64,000 bases of DNA from Leptolyngbya boryana PCC 6306 (GCF_000353285.1 NZ_KB731324.1:5660577-5724576), one strand, 5' to 3'. Positions 26,651 through 34,820 are shown, counted from the first letter of the stretch. Made by a program: numbers and translations. The notes: generated by a model not told the origin, from the letters alone.

Positions 26651-27391
26651 TTAGAAACCAAACAACGTTACCAAAAACAGCAACACAATAAACGCCGCGC
26701 CTCCATAGAATAAACCGATCCAGGCTTTTTCTAAGCTTGCGGGTGGATTCTTTTGCCAAGCCCAACGCAGGTAATCCAGGCGAGCAGAATCTCTGCGGTT
26801 GCCTCTCAGGGTCGGTTGAGGCAGTTTATCTCGGTAATCCTCGCCATAGCGTGCGGTGTGAGCAAACGTCACTTCGCCTTGCGATCGTTGAGGCAAAATG
26901 CGGCGACGTTGATACGGCACAGTATTTTCGCCAAAAGTGGTCAAGTATTCTTCACTGTTGAGCAACTGCTCGACAAATCCCTGCAATCCTTTGGTTGCAA
27001 GCACGATCGACCAAGCAATTTTTTCGCGATCGCCATATACATTTCGTCCCAAAACGCGCTGAATGCAAAGCTCAACAAATCGATAATTGTTGTTGCTTTC
27101 ATAGTTGAGTCGCCGGAAGGAATCAGACAGCAGCAAGCCAGCGATGAATCCTTTGACGGTGATTTGTCCCGATCTCAACTGTGATTCTAAAAACTGTTGG
27201 CGATAGTAACTGAGCATTTGTTGCTCATTAAAAATCTGACGATAAGCTGCTGTGATCAATGTATCAAAGTCAGTTCTAGACAGGAGATTATCGGTTGTGT
27301 AGATCCGAGGCTGTTCATCACCTGGAATCTCAAATCCTTCGACTCGATGATTTTGAGAAACGGGGGGATAGGTTAAGAGAGACATGGACAT
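26651..27391 (-). CDS. cpcL: CpcL (CpcG2) membrane-anchored phycobilisome rod linker
   Basis: A 246-residue linker. The PBS linker domain (about 30-185) contains 'RIYTTDNLLSRTDFDTLITA', 'QIFNEQQMLSYYRQQFLESQ', 'GFIAGLLLSDSFRRLNYESN' and 'LGRNVYGDREKIAWSIVLAT'. The C-terminus has a single hydrophobic helix ('AWIGLFYGGAAFIVLLFLVT' to the end), which separates CpcL from the core-attaching CpcG. CpcL holds rod-only phycobilisomes at the thylakoid membrane that feed photosystem I. The ATG at 27391 or 27385 may be used. Upstream lies a CcaR-type direct repeat, and ccaS follows 6 bases downstream. Confidence 0.9.
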   Translation of the reverse strand: MSMSLLTYPPVSQNHRVEGFEIPGDEQPRIYTTDNLLSRTDFDTLITAAYRQIFNEQQMLSYYRQQFLESQLRSGQITVKGFIAGLLLSDSFRRLNYESNNNYRFVELCIQRVLGRNVYGDREKIAWSIVLATKGLQGFVEQLLNSEEYLTTFGENTVPYQRRRILPQRSQGEVTFAHTARYGEDYRDKLPQPTLRGNRRDSARLDYLRWAWQKNPPASLEKAWIGLFYGGAAFIVLLFLVTLFGF

Positions 27392-27456
27392 AAGCGTTTT
27401 CCAAACGGGTTTTTTCTAGCGATCGCACTCTAGCGCGACCCTTCAAGCTGAAGGAT

Positions 27457-27508
27457 CTCATACGAGCCGTAAGGAAATGGGTGATGAAACGGTAAAGAAA
27501 ACGGAAAG
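27457..27508 (-). promoter_or_regulatory. cpcL promoter with CcaR G-box direct repeat
   Basis: Read on the minus strand, two 11-bp units stand directly in tandem: CTTTCCGTTTT (27508-27498) and CTTTACCGTTT (27497-27487). Each matches the Synechocystis G-box CTTTNCNATTT at all but one position. A -10-like TATGAG lies at 27462-27457, which puts the repeat at about -58 to -37 from a start near 27450, very close to its reported place in the Synechocystis cpcG2 promoter. The start site itself is inferred. Confidence 0.7.
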
Positions 27509-27615
27509 AATCAGCGTGGGTAACAAATCTTGAGATTTCCTGATCTTTTTTGAAGTTCACTTCTCGTAAAATTGGTATGAATGAGTATAAATCTCTATGA
27601 AGTCACCCTCACGGT

Positions 27616-28317
27616 ATGAGGATTCTCCTGGTTGAAGATGATGTGCGGCTTGCAGAAACGTTGGCGGAAGCGCTCAGCGATCAGCTTTACGTGGTGGATA
27701 TTGCAACCGATGGAGAGTCGGGTTGGCATCAAGCCAGAGTGGTCGAGTACGACTTGATCGTGCTAGATGTGATGCTGCCAGAGTTAGATGGATTTAGCCT
27801 TTGTCAAAGATTACGATCGCATCGCTATGATTTACCGATTCTCATGCTGACTGCCTGCGACACACTCAACGATGAGATCAATGGGCTGGATGTCGGCGCG
27901 GATGACTATTTAGTGAAGCCTGTCGATTTACAAAAACTCTTTGCGCGAATTCGGGCTTTGCTGCGTCGAGGTAGCGTGAGTACGACTCCGGTTCTGACTT
28001 GGGGCGATCTCAGTCTGAATCCGAGTACCTGTGAGGTCAGTTATCGAGATACTCCGATTCATTTGACTCCGAAAGAATATGCGATTTTAGAATTGCTGTT
28101 ACGCAATGGTCGTCGAGTTTTAAGTCGCAGTGTGATGATTGACCATGCTTGGTCTTCTGAGTCGTCGCCCGAAGAACCGACGGTTAAGGTTCACATTCGC
28201 GGACTCCGCCAAAAACTCAAAGCGGCGGGAGCATCCGAAGAACTGATCGAAACGGTTCACAGCAGAGGCTATCGTTTGAACCAACCAGAGCGCGAACCGA
28301 ATCCGGCGGGTTGTTGA
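27616..28317 (+). CDS. ccaR: CcaR-type OmpR-family response regulator
   Basis: A 233-residue regulator with a receiver domain (1-120; 'LLVEDDVRLAETLAEALSDQ', Asp51 in 'LIVLDVMLPELDGF', Lys in 'DDYLVKPVDLQKL') and a winged-helix DNA-binding domain (about 128-225; 'LTPKEYAILELLLRNGRRVL', 'VKVHIRGLRQKLKAAG', 'IETVHSRGYRLN'). Length and neighbourhood (divergent from cpcL-ccaS) support CcaR, the activator phosphorylated by CcaS under green light. The sequence alone would only say OmpR family. The 224-base gap to cpcL holds both promoters. Confidence 0.82.
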   Translation: MRILLVEDDVRLAETLAEALSDQLYVVDIATDGESGWHQARVVEYDLIVLDVMLPELDGFSLCQRLRSHRYDLPILMLTACDTLNDEINGLDVGADDYLVKPVDLQKLFARIRALLRRGSVSTTPVLTWGDLSLNPSTCEVSYRDTPIHLTPKEYAILELLLRNGRRVLSRSVMIDHAWSSESSPEEPTVKVHIRGLRQKLKAAGASEELIETVHSRGYRLNQPEREPNPAGC

Positions 28318-28382
28318 TTGCCATATATAGAGTGGCTCTAGCAATTTATTGCGGTGAGCTTACTGGTCTGCTGTGGCTCCAC

Positions 28383-28811
28383 CTAGTCTATTTTGGGTGG
28401 ATGTTCTCCGAGTTTGATCCAGAGTCGTCTTGTGCGGACGAGCTGTGGACGATTCATCTGTAAGGCTGCGATCGTAGTTCGACCAACAGGAGTTAATCCA
28501 ATCAGTTCTACTCCTTTTTCCTGCCATGCAAAGTGTTCTGCCCAAATTTGCTGATGGGGATGGAAGAGGGGCACAGTTTCATGAGTGACTGGGTCGATCG
28601 CGTTTTGGTGATTTGATTTATGACGGTTGCAAAATGGGCAGGCAAAGCAGAGGTTTTCATATGTTGTTTCGCCGCCTGCTGCACGTGGCACAATGTGCTC
28701 GAATTCAAAGGTCATAGCGGTCAGTGCTTCTGCGGTGTGGCAATAAGCGCAGCAGTTAGCGAAGCGATCGCGTACTCTTCTTTGTAGATCAACAGGAATG
28801 TAGCCGCTCAT
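28383..28811 (-). CDS. HNH endonuclease
   Basis: A 142-residue HNH nuclease: first zinc knuckle 'NCCAYCHTAEALTAMTFEFE', the catalytic 'HIVPRAAGGETTYENLCFAC' and the second knuckle in 'CPFCNRHKSNH', followed by the 'DPVTHETVPLFHPHQQIWAE' tail typical of cyanobacterial HNH proteins. Its ATG overlaps the stop of the upstream gene by ATGA (28808-28811), so the pair is translationally coupled, like a toxin-antitoxin module. The in vivo target is unknown. Confidence 0.85.
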   Translation of the reverse strand: MSGYIPVDLQRRVRDRFANCCAYCHTAEALTAMTFEFEHIVPRAAGGETTYENLCFACPFCNRHKSNHQNAIDPVTHETVPLFHPHQQIWAEHFAWQEKGVELIGLTPVGRTTIAALQMNRPQLVRTRRLWIKLGEHPPKID

Positions 28812-29152
28812 GATGCCTGTGCGAGGTCTTTGTTTTGCTGTAATGTATACCGCGCACGGGTTTTTAGAAGCGTGAGAGCGTCGGCTTCAGCTAAAAGTTG
28901 ATCGAGTTGAGTGATTTCTGTCTCGGAGAGTTGATCGTTTGTTTGTTTTTCGAGTAAATCGTCTAGTCGAGTTTGATCGGTTGGGGCGAGTTTGCAATTG
29001 GCAAGGGCATGAAGTTCTGTGGGACTGATGCCGATCAGATAGTCTGGGTCGGCTGTGGGGGAATTAACCAAGCGTTGATAGTGGTCGAGGTCGAGGATGA
29101 CACCAACGCGATCGCCTTGTTCATTGACGAGGTAACGGGCTGAGTCAGACAT
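28808..29152 (-). CDS. Small protein coupled to the HNH nuclease (antitoxin-like N-terminus)
   Basis: The ATG at 29152 gives 114 residues; an upstream in-frame ATG at 29200 adds a basic, unlikely leader. The N-terminus 'MSDSARYLVNEQGDRVGVIL' then 'DLDHYQRLV' resembles Phd/YefM-type antitoxins; the rest is a helical, acidic domain ('ETEITQLDQLLAEADALTLL'). The same helical region recurs in the protein at 59313-59708. ATGA overlap with the HNH gene argues that the two work as a unit, possibly inhibitor and nuclease, but this is inference. Confidence 0.6.
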   Translation of the reverse strand: MSDSARYLVNEQGDRVGVILDLDHYQRLVNSPTADPDYLIGISPTELHALANCKLAPTDQTRLDDLLEKQTNDQLSETEITQLDQLLAEADALTLLKTRARYTLQQNKDLAQAS

Positions 29153-29271
29153 AAAAAAATGGCTTAATTTTTTTCTATTGCTATCGTATCGTCTGGGCAA
29201 AAGGTTGGCTCAGGCATGATTGACTTCTTCTATGATTTCGATGAAGGGGCGATCGATAAAAAGCAGAGACG

Positions 29272-29478
29272 CTATTCTTCTAAAACTTCGACGAGTTCTT
29301 CGATCGAGACATCAAATACTCGTGCGATTTTCCGAACAGAAAGCAGATTCACCATGACCATGCCGGGAGAATTTGCATAGGTTGCAACTGTGCTATACGG
29401 AAGTTCCGAACGTTCTGCAACTTCTTTCAATGTCCATCCTCGCTCGGTAGCTAGCTCCTTAATTCGCAACCTAAACAC
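29272..29478 (-). CDS. XRE family helix-turn-helix regulator
   Basis: A 68-residue single-domain Cro/C1-type protein: 'LRIKELATERGWTLKEVAER', 'SELPYSTVATYANSPGMVMV', 'LLSVRKIARVFDVSIEELVE'. This is a complete five-helix DNA-binding domain with no sensor part. A 16-bp inverted repeat starts 20 bases upstream of its start codon, the expected location of an autoregulatory operator. It sits between the HNH pair and a small conserved protein. Confidence 0.85.
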   Translation of the reverse strand: MFRLRIKELATERGWTLKEVAERSELPYSTVATYANSPGMVMVNLLSVRKIARVFDVSIEELVEVLEE

Positions 29479-29491
29479 GTTTTACCCTAGC

Positions 29492-29549
29492 TTGACAGTA
29501 TCGAGATTTCGATTTTTAATGGTCATAACCCAGAATCGAAATCTCGATA
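29492..29549. promoter_or_regulatory. Paired 16-bp operator-like inverted repeat and overlapping promoter
   Basis: TATCGAGATTTCGATT (29499-29514) and its exact complement AATCGAAATCTCGATA (29534-29549) flank 19 bases. Each arm is itself a dyad (ATCGA...TCGAT). A plus-strand promoter, TTGACA at 29492-29497 and TTTAAT at 29515-29520 with 17-base spacing, has one arm between its boxes. The XRE gene starts at 29478 on the other strand, so binding would control both directions. Confidence 0.65.
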
Positions 29550-29691
29550 CACCTGGGAAACAACATAATTCAAAGCGATCGCTCTTAGCCTGGAAAACTT
29601 GAAGCGATCGCACCTACGAATGAGGTACAGACATGATACCAATAGTTTTGTCATGCGTTGACACTTCTGCATTTTGGCGTGGAGGTGGACG

Positions 29692-29865
29692 ATGACGTAT
29701 CGCGATTCTCTTTTTCCCTGGTGCATCATTCGCTTATTGCCGAAAATGCAGCGCATTGTTGTTTGTCGCTGCCGAAATCGCAATCATGCTCAAGCGCAGA
29801 TGCAGGCATTGAAACGATTGAATCGACAAGCCGTGTATGAAGTGATTTTCGATCCACCGGATTGA
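29692..29865 (+). CDS. Small conserved cyanobacterial protein (57 residues)
   Basis: The ATG at 29692 has a near-perfect GGAGG six bases upstream, which decides the start. The sequence 'MTYRDSLFPWCIIRLLPKMQ' then 'RIVVCRCRNRNHAQAQMQAL' and 'VYEVIFDPPD' is basic in the middle and acidic at the end, a pattern seen in a small family present across filamentous cyanobacteria. No membrane segment or catalytic motif. It may be transcribed from the promoter at 29492-29520. Function unknown. Confidence 0.65.
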   Translation: MTYRDSLFPWCIIRLLPKMQRIVVCRCRNRNHAQAQMQALKRLNRQAVYEVIFDPPD

Positions 29866-29912
29866 ATCCAGCTTGCTTTTCCGATTTCAAGTTGAATCCA
29901 GCGTTAATTCCT

Positions 29913-29930
29913 GCTCTCAGATCTGAGAGC
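29913..29930. repeat. Perfect 18-bp palindrome
   Basis: GCTCTCAGATCTGAGAGC has no loop, which suits a homodimeric DNA-binding protein better than an RNA hairpin. It lies 140 bases before the DUF2887 gene. TTGAATCCAGC occurs twice just before it (about 29863 and 29893). Confidence 0.6.
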
Positions 29931-30069
29931 GGAATCCTTTATCCTGAAACAGTTTTAGGCTTTTATCTTTTGTTCTATTGCTTCATGGCAAGAAAATATC
30001 CAGAATAGATTTGCCTGACCTCAGATAAAAATCGCTCTCACTGCTCAATTCCTCAAAAGTGTGTAATCC

Positions 30070-30894
30070 TTGAAAACCGATTCCATCTTTTACAAAATTT
30101 TCCAACTCTTTCCCAGTGCCTTTTTCGAGTTAATTGGCGAGGATGATCCACGGACTGTGACTTATGTCTTCACATCTCAAGAAGTGAAGCAAACAGCATT
30201 CCGGCTCGATGGCATCTTTATGCCTCCGACTCGATTGCGCCAATTTCCCATCTATTTCGTAGAAGCGCAGGCATACAAAGAGAAACGGAACTTCTACTAT
30301 CGCTTCTTCAGTCAAATTCATCTCTATCTCAACGATTACGAGCCTGTAAATGCTTGGCAGGCAGTGGTGATTTTCACAGAGCGACGTTTTGATCAAGCTT
30401 TGCCGCATCACTATTCGGAGTATGACAATAATCCAAGGTTGCAGCGCATTTACTTGGATGAATTGCCGTCGGATGTAAGCGATCGTAGTCTCGGGTTGTC
30501 CTTGTTAAAGCTGTTGGGAACGAAACCGAAAGAGGCTCCAGCAAAAGGTCGATCGCTCATTGACCGAACTCGGCAAGAACTCACAGATTTGACCGTCCAG
30601 CGAGATTTTATAGAATTAGTGGAGACGGTCTTCGTTTACAAATTTCCAAAACTATCTTTTAGCGAGGTCGGTGAAATGTTAGGGCTTGGCGATTTAAAGC
30701 AAACACGGGCATATCAAGAAGCGCTTCAAGAGGGACGCGAAGAAGGACGTGAAGAGGGACGCGAAGAAGCGCGGAAGGAGTATCTAACCCGTATGGTTCC
30801 AAAGCTCCTTCAGAAAGGCTGGACTGTTGAGGAGATCGCTGAAGATACGGGAGTTTCAGTAGAGACTGTGCAGGAATTTATCACTCAGGAATAG
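30070..30894 (+). CDS. Rpn-like PD-(D/E)XK nuclease family protein (DUF2887)
   Basis: A 274-residue protein of the Rpn/DUF2887 group found in many copies in cyanobacteria. Opening 'MKTDSIFYKIFQLFPSAFFE' (TTG start at 30070), then 'FRLDGIFMPPTRLRQFPIYF' and 'VEAQAYKEKRNFYYRFFSQI', which carry the Asp and the E-x-Q of the PD-(D/E)XK nuclease core. The C-terminal third is a helical region with a REEG repeat ('EGREEGREEGREEARKEY') and a short HTH-like end ('WTVEEIAEDTGVSVETV'). Recombination-promoting nuclease activity is known for Rpn relatives; here it is inferred. Confidence 0.75.
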   Translation: MKTDSIFYKIFQLFPSAFFELIGEDDPRTVTYVFTSQEVKQTAFRLDGIFMPPTRLRQFPIYFVEAQAYKEKRNFYYRFFSQIHLYLNDYEPVNAWQAVVIFTERRFDQALPHHYSEYDNNPRLQRIYLDELPSDVSDRSLGLSLLKLLGTKPKEAPAKGRSLIDRTRQELTDLTVQRDFIELVETVFVYKFPKLSFSEVGEMLGLGDLKQTRAYQEALQEGREEGREEGREEARKEYLTRMVPKLLQKGWTVEEIAEDTGVSVETVQEFITQE

Positions 30895-31258
30895 GTACAA
30901 CACAATCTGGATTGCGAACCAAGCATCGATCGAGCAAGCTGATCTCTTGATTTGTTCTCGTAGGCACGATCTCGTCCGAAACATTGTGCAACCGAAGTGG
31001 AGAATTTTTCCTGTGTCTCAAAATGGGATAAATGGGACGAGTCAAATGAAGAGAGTCGGGAAGTTGCAAAAAAGTTTGTGCTGGCAAACTGCTATGACCC
31101 CAAGGTTGTCTGCCTGAGATTTGAGTGGGGGAAATCTTTCAAAAACGTTCGTTAGGGGGAAAATGTGCAGTGCCAGGTATCGAATTTCTGAAAGGTCGGT
31201 AAATTATGGAATAGCTAAGCATTTATAAACCTTTAAAAATCTCTAGAACTGGCTAGTG
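30895..31258. other. 364-base intergenic region without recognised gene
   Basis: Lies between the 3' ends of the convergent DUF2887 and NACHT-GUN4 genes. A 68-codon minus-strand frame (30881-31087) is basic, lacks a ribosome site and resembles nothing known. No terminator with a T-run was found. Confidence 0.5.
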
Positions 31259-33523
31259 TTAAAGTTCACAAGTCGCTGCGCGAGAGAAGAGATGCCATTC
31301 TAGACCGCCAAAAGCATCCACAAAACGCCAACCAAAAGGAAATTTCCCGCTAAGAGATTTATCTAGGTCGTATGTGAGGTCGTCGATCCAGCTCCCATCC
31401 TTGAGCCAACTGACGCGATCTCCAAATTTTTCCCAATCGTCATTGTATTCCATCGGGCTACCGCATTCCTGCCAGATTCGCTTCTGTACACTGAAGCCCC
31501 ATTTGCCATTGCTGTACTTCACCCACAGTTGATCTAGTATCCGCAAATCTTCACAAGGAAAGTTTTCGAGATCTTCACGATTGAACCATTGCCCTTCTTC
31601 CTTACCCACTGTTGTAATCATCAGCCGATAGGTTTCTTTATCTGCCGCTTTCCATTGCTGAGTGCTTAATAGTTCCTCAAGCATTTGATAGCGCAAGGTC
31701 TTTACCTCAGCTTCAGCTTCCCGCAGTGCATTCAGTTCCGCCAAATCCTGCTGAAGGTCAGCATCAATTCGTTTGCTCGTTTCCTGACAGCAAGCATCGG
31801 CAAGATCCTTAAAACCTTGAGACAACGCTGTGCGAATCAGAGTACTAGGTTTTTTCACCTGTGCCGCATACAGCAAAATCACAGGCTTCCACCAGTCTTC
31901 GCCAAACCGTTCATACAGCAAACTCTCCTCACCTCGCCGCACCACTTCCTTTGCTGCCAAAAACTCTTGAAAACTGAGATGCGAAAACTCAAACTCCTCC
32001 GATTCTCTCTGCACCAAAAGTTCACTAATCTGCTCAATCTGCCTCAAAAAGTCCGCAGGCGCGATCGATTCCTCTTGAGCTTTTAGATATCCCTCCAGTC
32101 GCTTCAGCAAAACCGCTTGCTCGACTCGTTCTTCTTTTTGCTGCATCATTTCCAGCGCCAACATTTGCAAGATGACTTGCGCTGTTGCATATTCATCATT
32201 GTCCCCTGTAAGCCAAGTTTCAAGATCCCTTGCGCCAGGACGATCGCGCAATTGCAGCACACAGATTTCTTGATACAGTTCTACTCGACGTTTTGGCAGC
32301 TTGCTACTGGGATAGCGTCGATGAAACATTGCAATCATATTCAGCAGCAGTGGATTTTGTGACAGATCTGCCAACTCCTGCCGCTGGTTGATTTGTTTGA
32401 GTAAATCATCCGCCGCATCTTGAGCCGCTTTCCGCACGGCTGGAATATCTTCTTTACCGTGGTGATAATATTCCTGACACCAGTACCATTTCTCCACAAA
32501 AGCTTTGCGCTGCGGTTCATTAAAGTTTCTGACGTACAGCAGCGAATTAAAATCGATGCGATCGCTACTGGTTTGCTCGTTGTAAGCCTTCGGTCGCGCT
32601 GTGAGAATAAACAGCGATTTACGATATTTTTTGCGCTGAGCATTCAACCAACGTGCCACGAGCGGACGTTTTGCCTTCGGAACTTCATCAAAGCCATCCA
32701 ACATCACCAGCATTTTGCCCTGCTCTAGCATCGCCTTTGCCCAATCGGTCGGCATTTTCAGATCCGCGATCGGCAAGCTAGGAATGTGATGCTGCATGAT
32801 CAACTCTGGCAAACTCGGCGGAGTCTCCTGGCTCAAAATCTCTCGGTACTTCCGCAGCAGTAACAAAACTGGAATATATCGCGTAACCTCTTTAGGCTGC
32901 TTATTTCTGCCTAAGCTATAAGCGATGTGTCGTAGTAACGTCGTTTTGCCATAGCCACCCCAAGCCAAGATTGCAATTTCACTATAAATCGCATCCCGCT
33001 TTGCCCGTGCCAGCAAATCCCAAATACTCACACCCGAAGCCTGCAACCGTTCCAAATCTTCAAGCGATCGAGAAAATCCTGGAGATGCCATACGTCCATC
33101 AAATTCTAGCGGCACAAAGACTTGCTCTAGCATTGGTGTAAAAATGCCGCTAATCTTCGCCATTCCTTCGGTGCTACAAGTTTCACACTCTGCCGCCTGC
33201 GCCTCAAAATATCGATCCTCGGCTGAAGTCAGTTTTGCGATCGCTTGTTCTCCGAATTGATCCAGCTTTTTGTTAACGACTTCTCCAGCTTTTTCTAACC
33301 GCTGTTGATTGCCTTTATGAATCGGCTCTAGCAACTTCCCAGCATAAGAGAAACAAAATCCAATCAAAGTTGAGGCGATCGCTTCACTCACTTTGTGTTC
33401 GATCAGCAAGAGCCACAGCCCATATCCTCCGCCTAGACCAATCCCACCCGGCTTCAGCACTTTGACGAGAATTTCTGCAAGCTGTTCTGGAATAGAAGCT
33501 TGTTTCGAGGGTTCTTCAGGCAT
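31259..33523 (-). CDS. NACHT ATPase with C-terminal GUN4 domain
   Basis: A 754-residue STAND-type protein. The N-terminus (about 1-130) has two glycine-rich hydrophobic stretches and a helical linker. The NACHT ATPase has Walker A 'GGYGKTTLLRHI' (189-200), Walker B 'LVMLDGFDEVPKAK' (272-285), sensor 'FILTARPKAY' and the C-terminal 'SHLSFQEFLAAKEVV' helix. The last 143 residues (from about 612) are a GUN4 domain: 'LEELLSTQQWKAADKETYRL', 'LRILDQLWVKYSNGKWGFSV', 'KFGDRVSWLK', 'FPFGWRFVDAFGGLEWHLFS'. GUN4 binds porphyrins in chlorophyll synthesis; here it takes the usual sensor position. Likely a tetrapyrrole- or stress-triggered switch; output unknown. Confidence 0.85.
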   Translation of the reverse strand: MPEEPSKQASIPEQLAEILVKVLKPGGIGLGGGYGLWLLLIEHKVSEAIASTLIGFCFSYAGKLLEPIHKGNQQRLEKAGEVVNKKLDQFGEQAIAKLTSAEDRYFEAQAAECETCSTEGMAKISGIFTPMLEQVFVPLEFDGRMASPGFSRSLEDLERLQASGVSIWDLLARAKRDAIYSEIAILAWGGYGKTTLLRHIAYSLGRNKQPKEVTRYIPVLLLLRKYREILSQETPPSLPELIMQHHIPSLPIADLKMPTDWAKAMLEQGKMLVMLDGFDEVPKAKRPLVARWLNAQRKKYRKSLFILTARPKAYNEQTSSDRIDFNSLLYVRNFNEPQRKAFVEKWYWCQEYYHHGKEDIPAVRKAAQDAADDLLKQINQRQELADLSQNPLLLNMIAMFHRRYPSSKLPKRRVELYQEICVLQLRDRPGARDLETWLTGDNDEYATAQVILQMLALEMMQQKEERVEQAVLLKRLEGYLKAQEESIAPADFLRQIEQISELLVQRESEEFEFSHLSFQEFLAAKEVVRRGEESLLYERFGEDWWKPVILLYAAQVKKPSTLIRTALSQGFKDLADACCQETSKRIDADLQQDLAELNALREAEAEVKTLRYQMLEELLSTQQWKAADKETYRLMITTVGKEEGQWFNREDLENFPCEDLRILDQLWVKYSNGKWGFSVQKRIWQECGSPMEYNDDWEKFGDRVSWLKDGSWIDDLTYDLDKSLSGKFPFGWRFVDAFGGLEWHLFSRAATCEL

Positions 33524-33663
33524 AAAACTTTCGATGAGAGGCTCTATTTCTTTCTAGCGCAGAAATCCAAAACAAGCGCATTCAGAAAACCTCTTTCCTG
33601 AAAAACCAGTCAAAAACTAGAATGAAGTCGCGCTTCTCGTTTGAATTCAAGTGCGATCCACAG

Positions 33664-34041
33664 CTATTCTTCACTGTTATTGGTTTGATTATTGGGTTGC
33701 TCGCGCTGAAAAAATGTTCTAGTCAGCGTCTTTAACGTGACTGGTTCCTGCTCTTTGCGGCGTTTGCGATGTTGTAGCGCAGTTGTGCCTCGGCGACGTT
33801 GCCGCGATCGCGCAACACTTTCCACGCCCTCGTCATGCACCCGTCTTCGAGTCGGTTCGATGTTCTCTTCTTTCGACAGCCACCAATCGACGATAAATCC
33901 GCTTGCCGTTCCCCCGATCGCGCCGAGTGCAATACTAAACAGCGCTGGATAGCCCAGAGCATAGAGGCTAATTAGAAATAACAGCCAAATCTGAAGCCCA
34001 ACGGCAAAGCCTTTAGATACTGGTTCTCCTTTCTCAGCCAC
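33664..34041 (-). CDS. Small membrane protein with basic C-terminal tail
   Basis: A 125-residue protein with two adjacent membrane helices ('GFAVGLQIWLLFLISLYALG' and 'LFSIALGAIGGTASGFIVDW') joined by a short turn, then a strongly basic, probably disordered tail ('RSRQRRRGTTALQHRKRRKE'). It resembles small cyanobacterial membrane proteins of unknown role. It ends about 140 bases upstream of the NACHT-GUN4 gene on the same strand; whether they are linked is unknown. Confidence 0.55.
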   Translation of the reverse strand: MAEKGEPVSKGFAVGLQIWLLFLISLYALGYPALFSIALGAIGGTASGFIVDWWLSKEENIEPTRRRVHDEGVESVARSRQRRRGTTALQHRKRRKEQEPVTLKTLTRTFFQREQPNNQTNNSEE

Positions 34042-34096
34042 GATCGTTCATTCCTAAGTTTCTCTATGAGGATACAGGCGAATGCACAATGTCGGT

Positions 34097-34759
34097 CTAA
34101 TTATTATGAGGATTTTTCAAGACTTCTGAGAAAAAAGTCTCAACCAATTTTGGTTTTTCTGTTTCTAGAATCGGGCTTGCTGAAATGAGTTGACACATTT
34201 GGGACGATAAGAATGCGATGTAGAGCGTATCTTCGTCTAATTCTTTCACAACATAAACTTGCTCATCAGACGTCGCTTGCGCCAGAAGATGGTTGATTAG
34301 GATTAAAGCTTGTGCAGTCGAATAGTTCCATTTAGTCAAACTATGTGATTGATCAAGCACTCCCGGACAGAGTAAGAACATATTATGATTCAGGATAATT
34401 CCTTTATCTCCCTTCCCTGTCCAATATTCATCGATTGCAGCTATCAAAACGCCTCGACTTTCCAAAACAGGTTGCATAGCTTCAAACCAGTCAGGAAAGC
34501 ACTCATAAAAATCTTCTCGGCTGATAGCAAAAAGACGATTGTAAGGACGTGGATGGTGTAGCCACAATACTCCTTCAATGATTTCTGTTTGGTCATCTTC
34601 TACTGCCGAAGCTAAATCAATATGCTGTTGCTGACCCTCTGTTAACCAAGGTGAACTGTTTTTTTCAGAAAGGCTTTTCAATACTGACATCATGCCAGGT
34701 TCTTCATGTTGGTAAAATCCCAGTCTTTCAAGCTGGCTCAACAATTCTTCCACGGTCAA
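34097..34759 (-). CDS. Hypothetical protein, 220 residues
   Basis: I do not recognise a family. It is soluble and acidic, with helical ends and a central mixed region ('YNRLFAISREDFYECFPDWF', 'GILNHNMFLLCPG'-like strand, 'STAQALILINHLLAQA'). There is no signal peptide, membrane segment or nucleotide motif. HIP1 sites are absent from the coding region. The spacing to the upstream kinase gene (about 60 bases, with a hairpin) suggests a separate transcript. Confidence 0.5.
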   Translation of the reverse strand: MTVEELLSQLERLGFYQHEEPGMMSVLKSLSEKNSSPWLTEGQQQHIDLASAVEDDQTEIIEGVLWLHHPRPYNRLFAISREDFYECFPDWFEAMQPVLESRGVLIAAIDEYWTGKGDKGIILNHNMFLLCPGVLDQSHSLTKWNYSTAQALILINHLLAQATSDEQVYVVKELDEDTLYIAFLSSQMCQLISASPILETEKPKLVETFFSEVLKNPHNN

Positions 34760-34783
34760 AATCGCCAGATTACAAGGGGTATA

Positions 34784-34812
34784 GGGGCAGAAAATCTCTG
34801 CCCCACTTTTTA
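34784..34812. terminator. Hairpin between the kinase and hypothetical genes
   Basis: GGGGCAGA (34784-34791) pairs with TCTGCCCC (34797-34804) around 5 bases; the T-run (CTTTTTA) lies on the plus-strand side, although both flanking genes run on the minus strand. It may still end the kinase transcript or stop antisense transcription. Confidence 0.4.
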
Positions 34813-34820
34813 CGCTTACT

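Noticed and set aside
30881-31087. 68-codon minus-strand frame as a gene
   Set aside because: No ribosome site, no recognisable family, and it overlaps the end of the DUF2887 gene.
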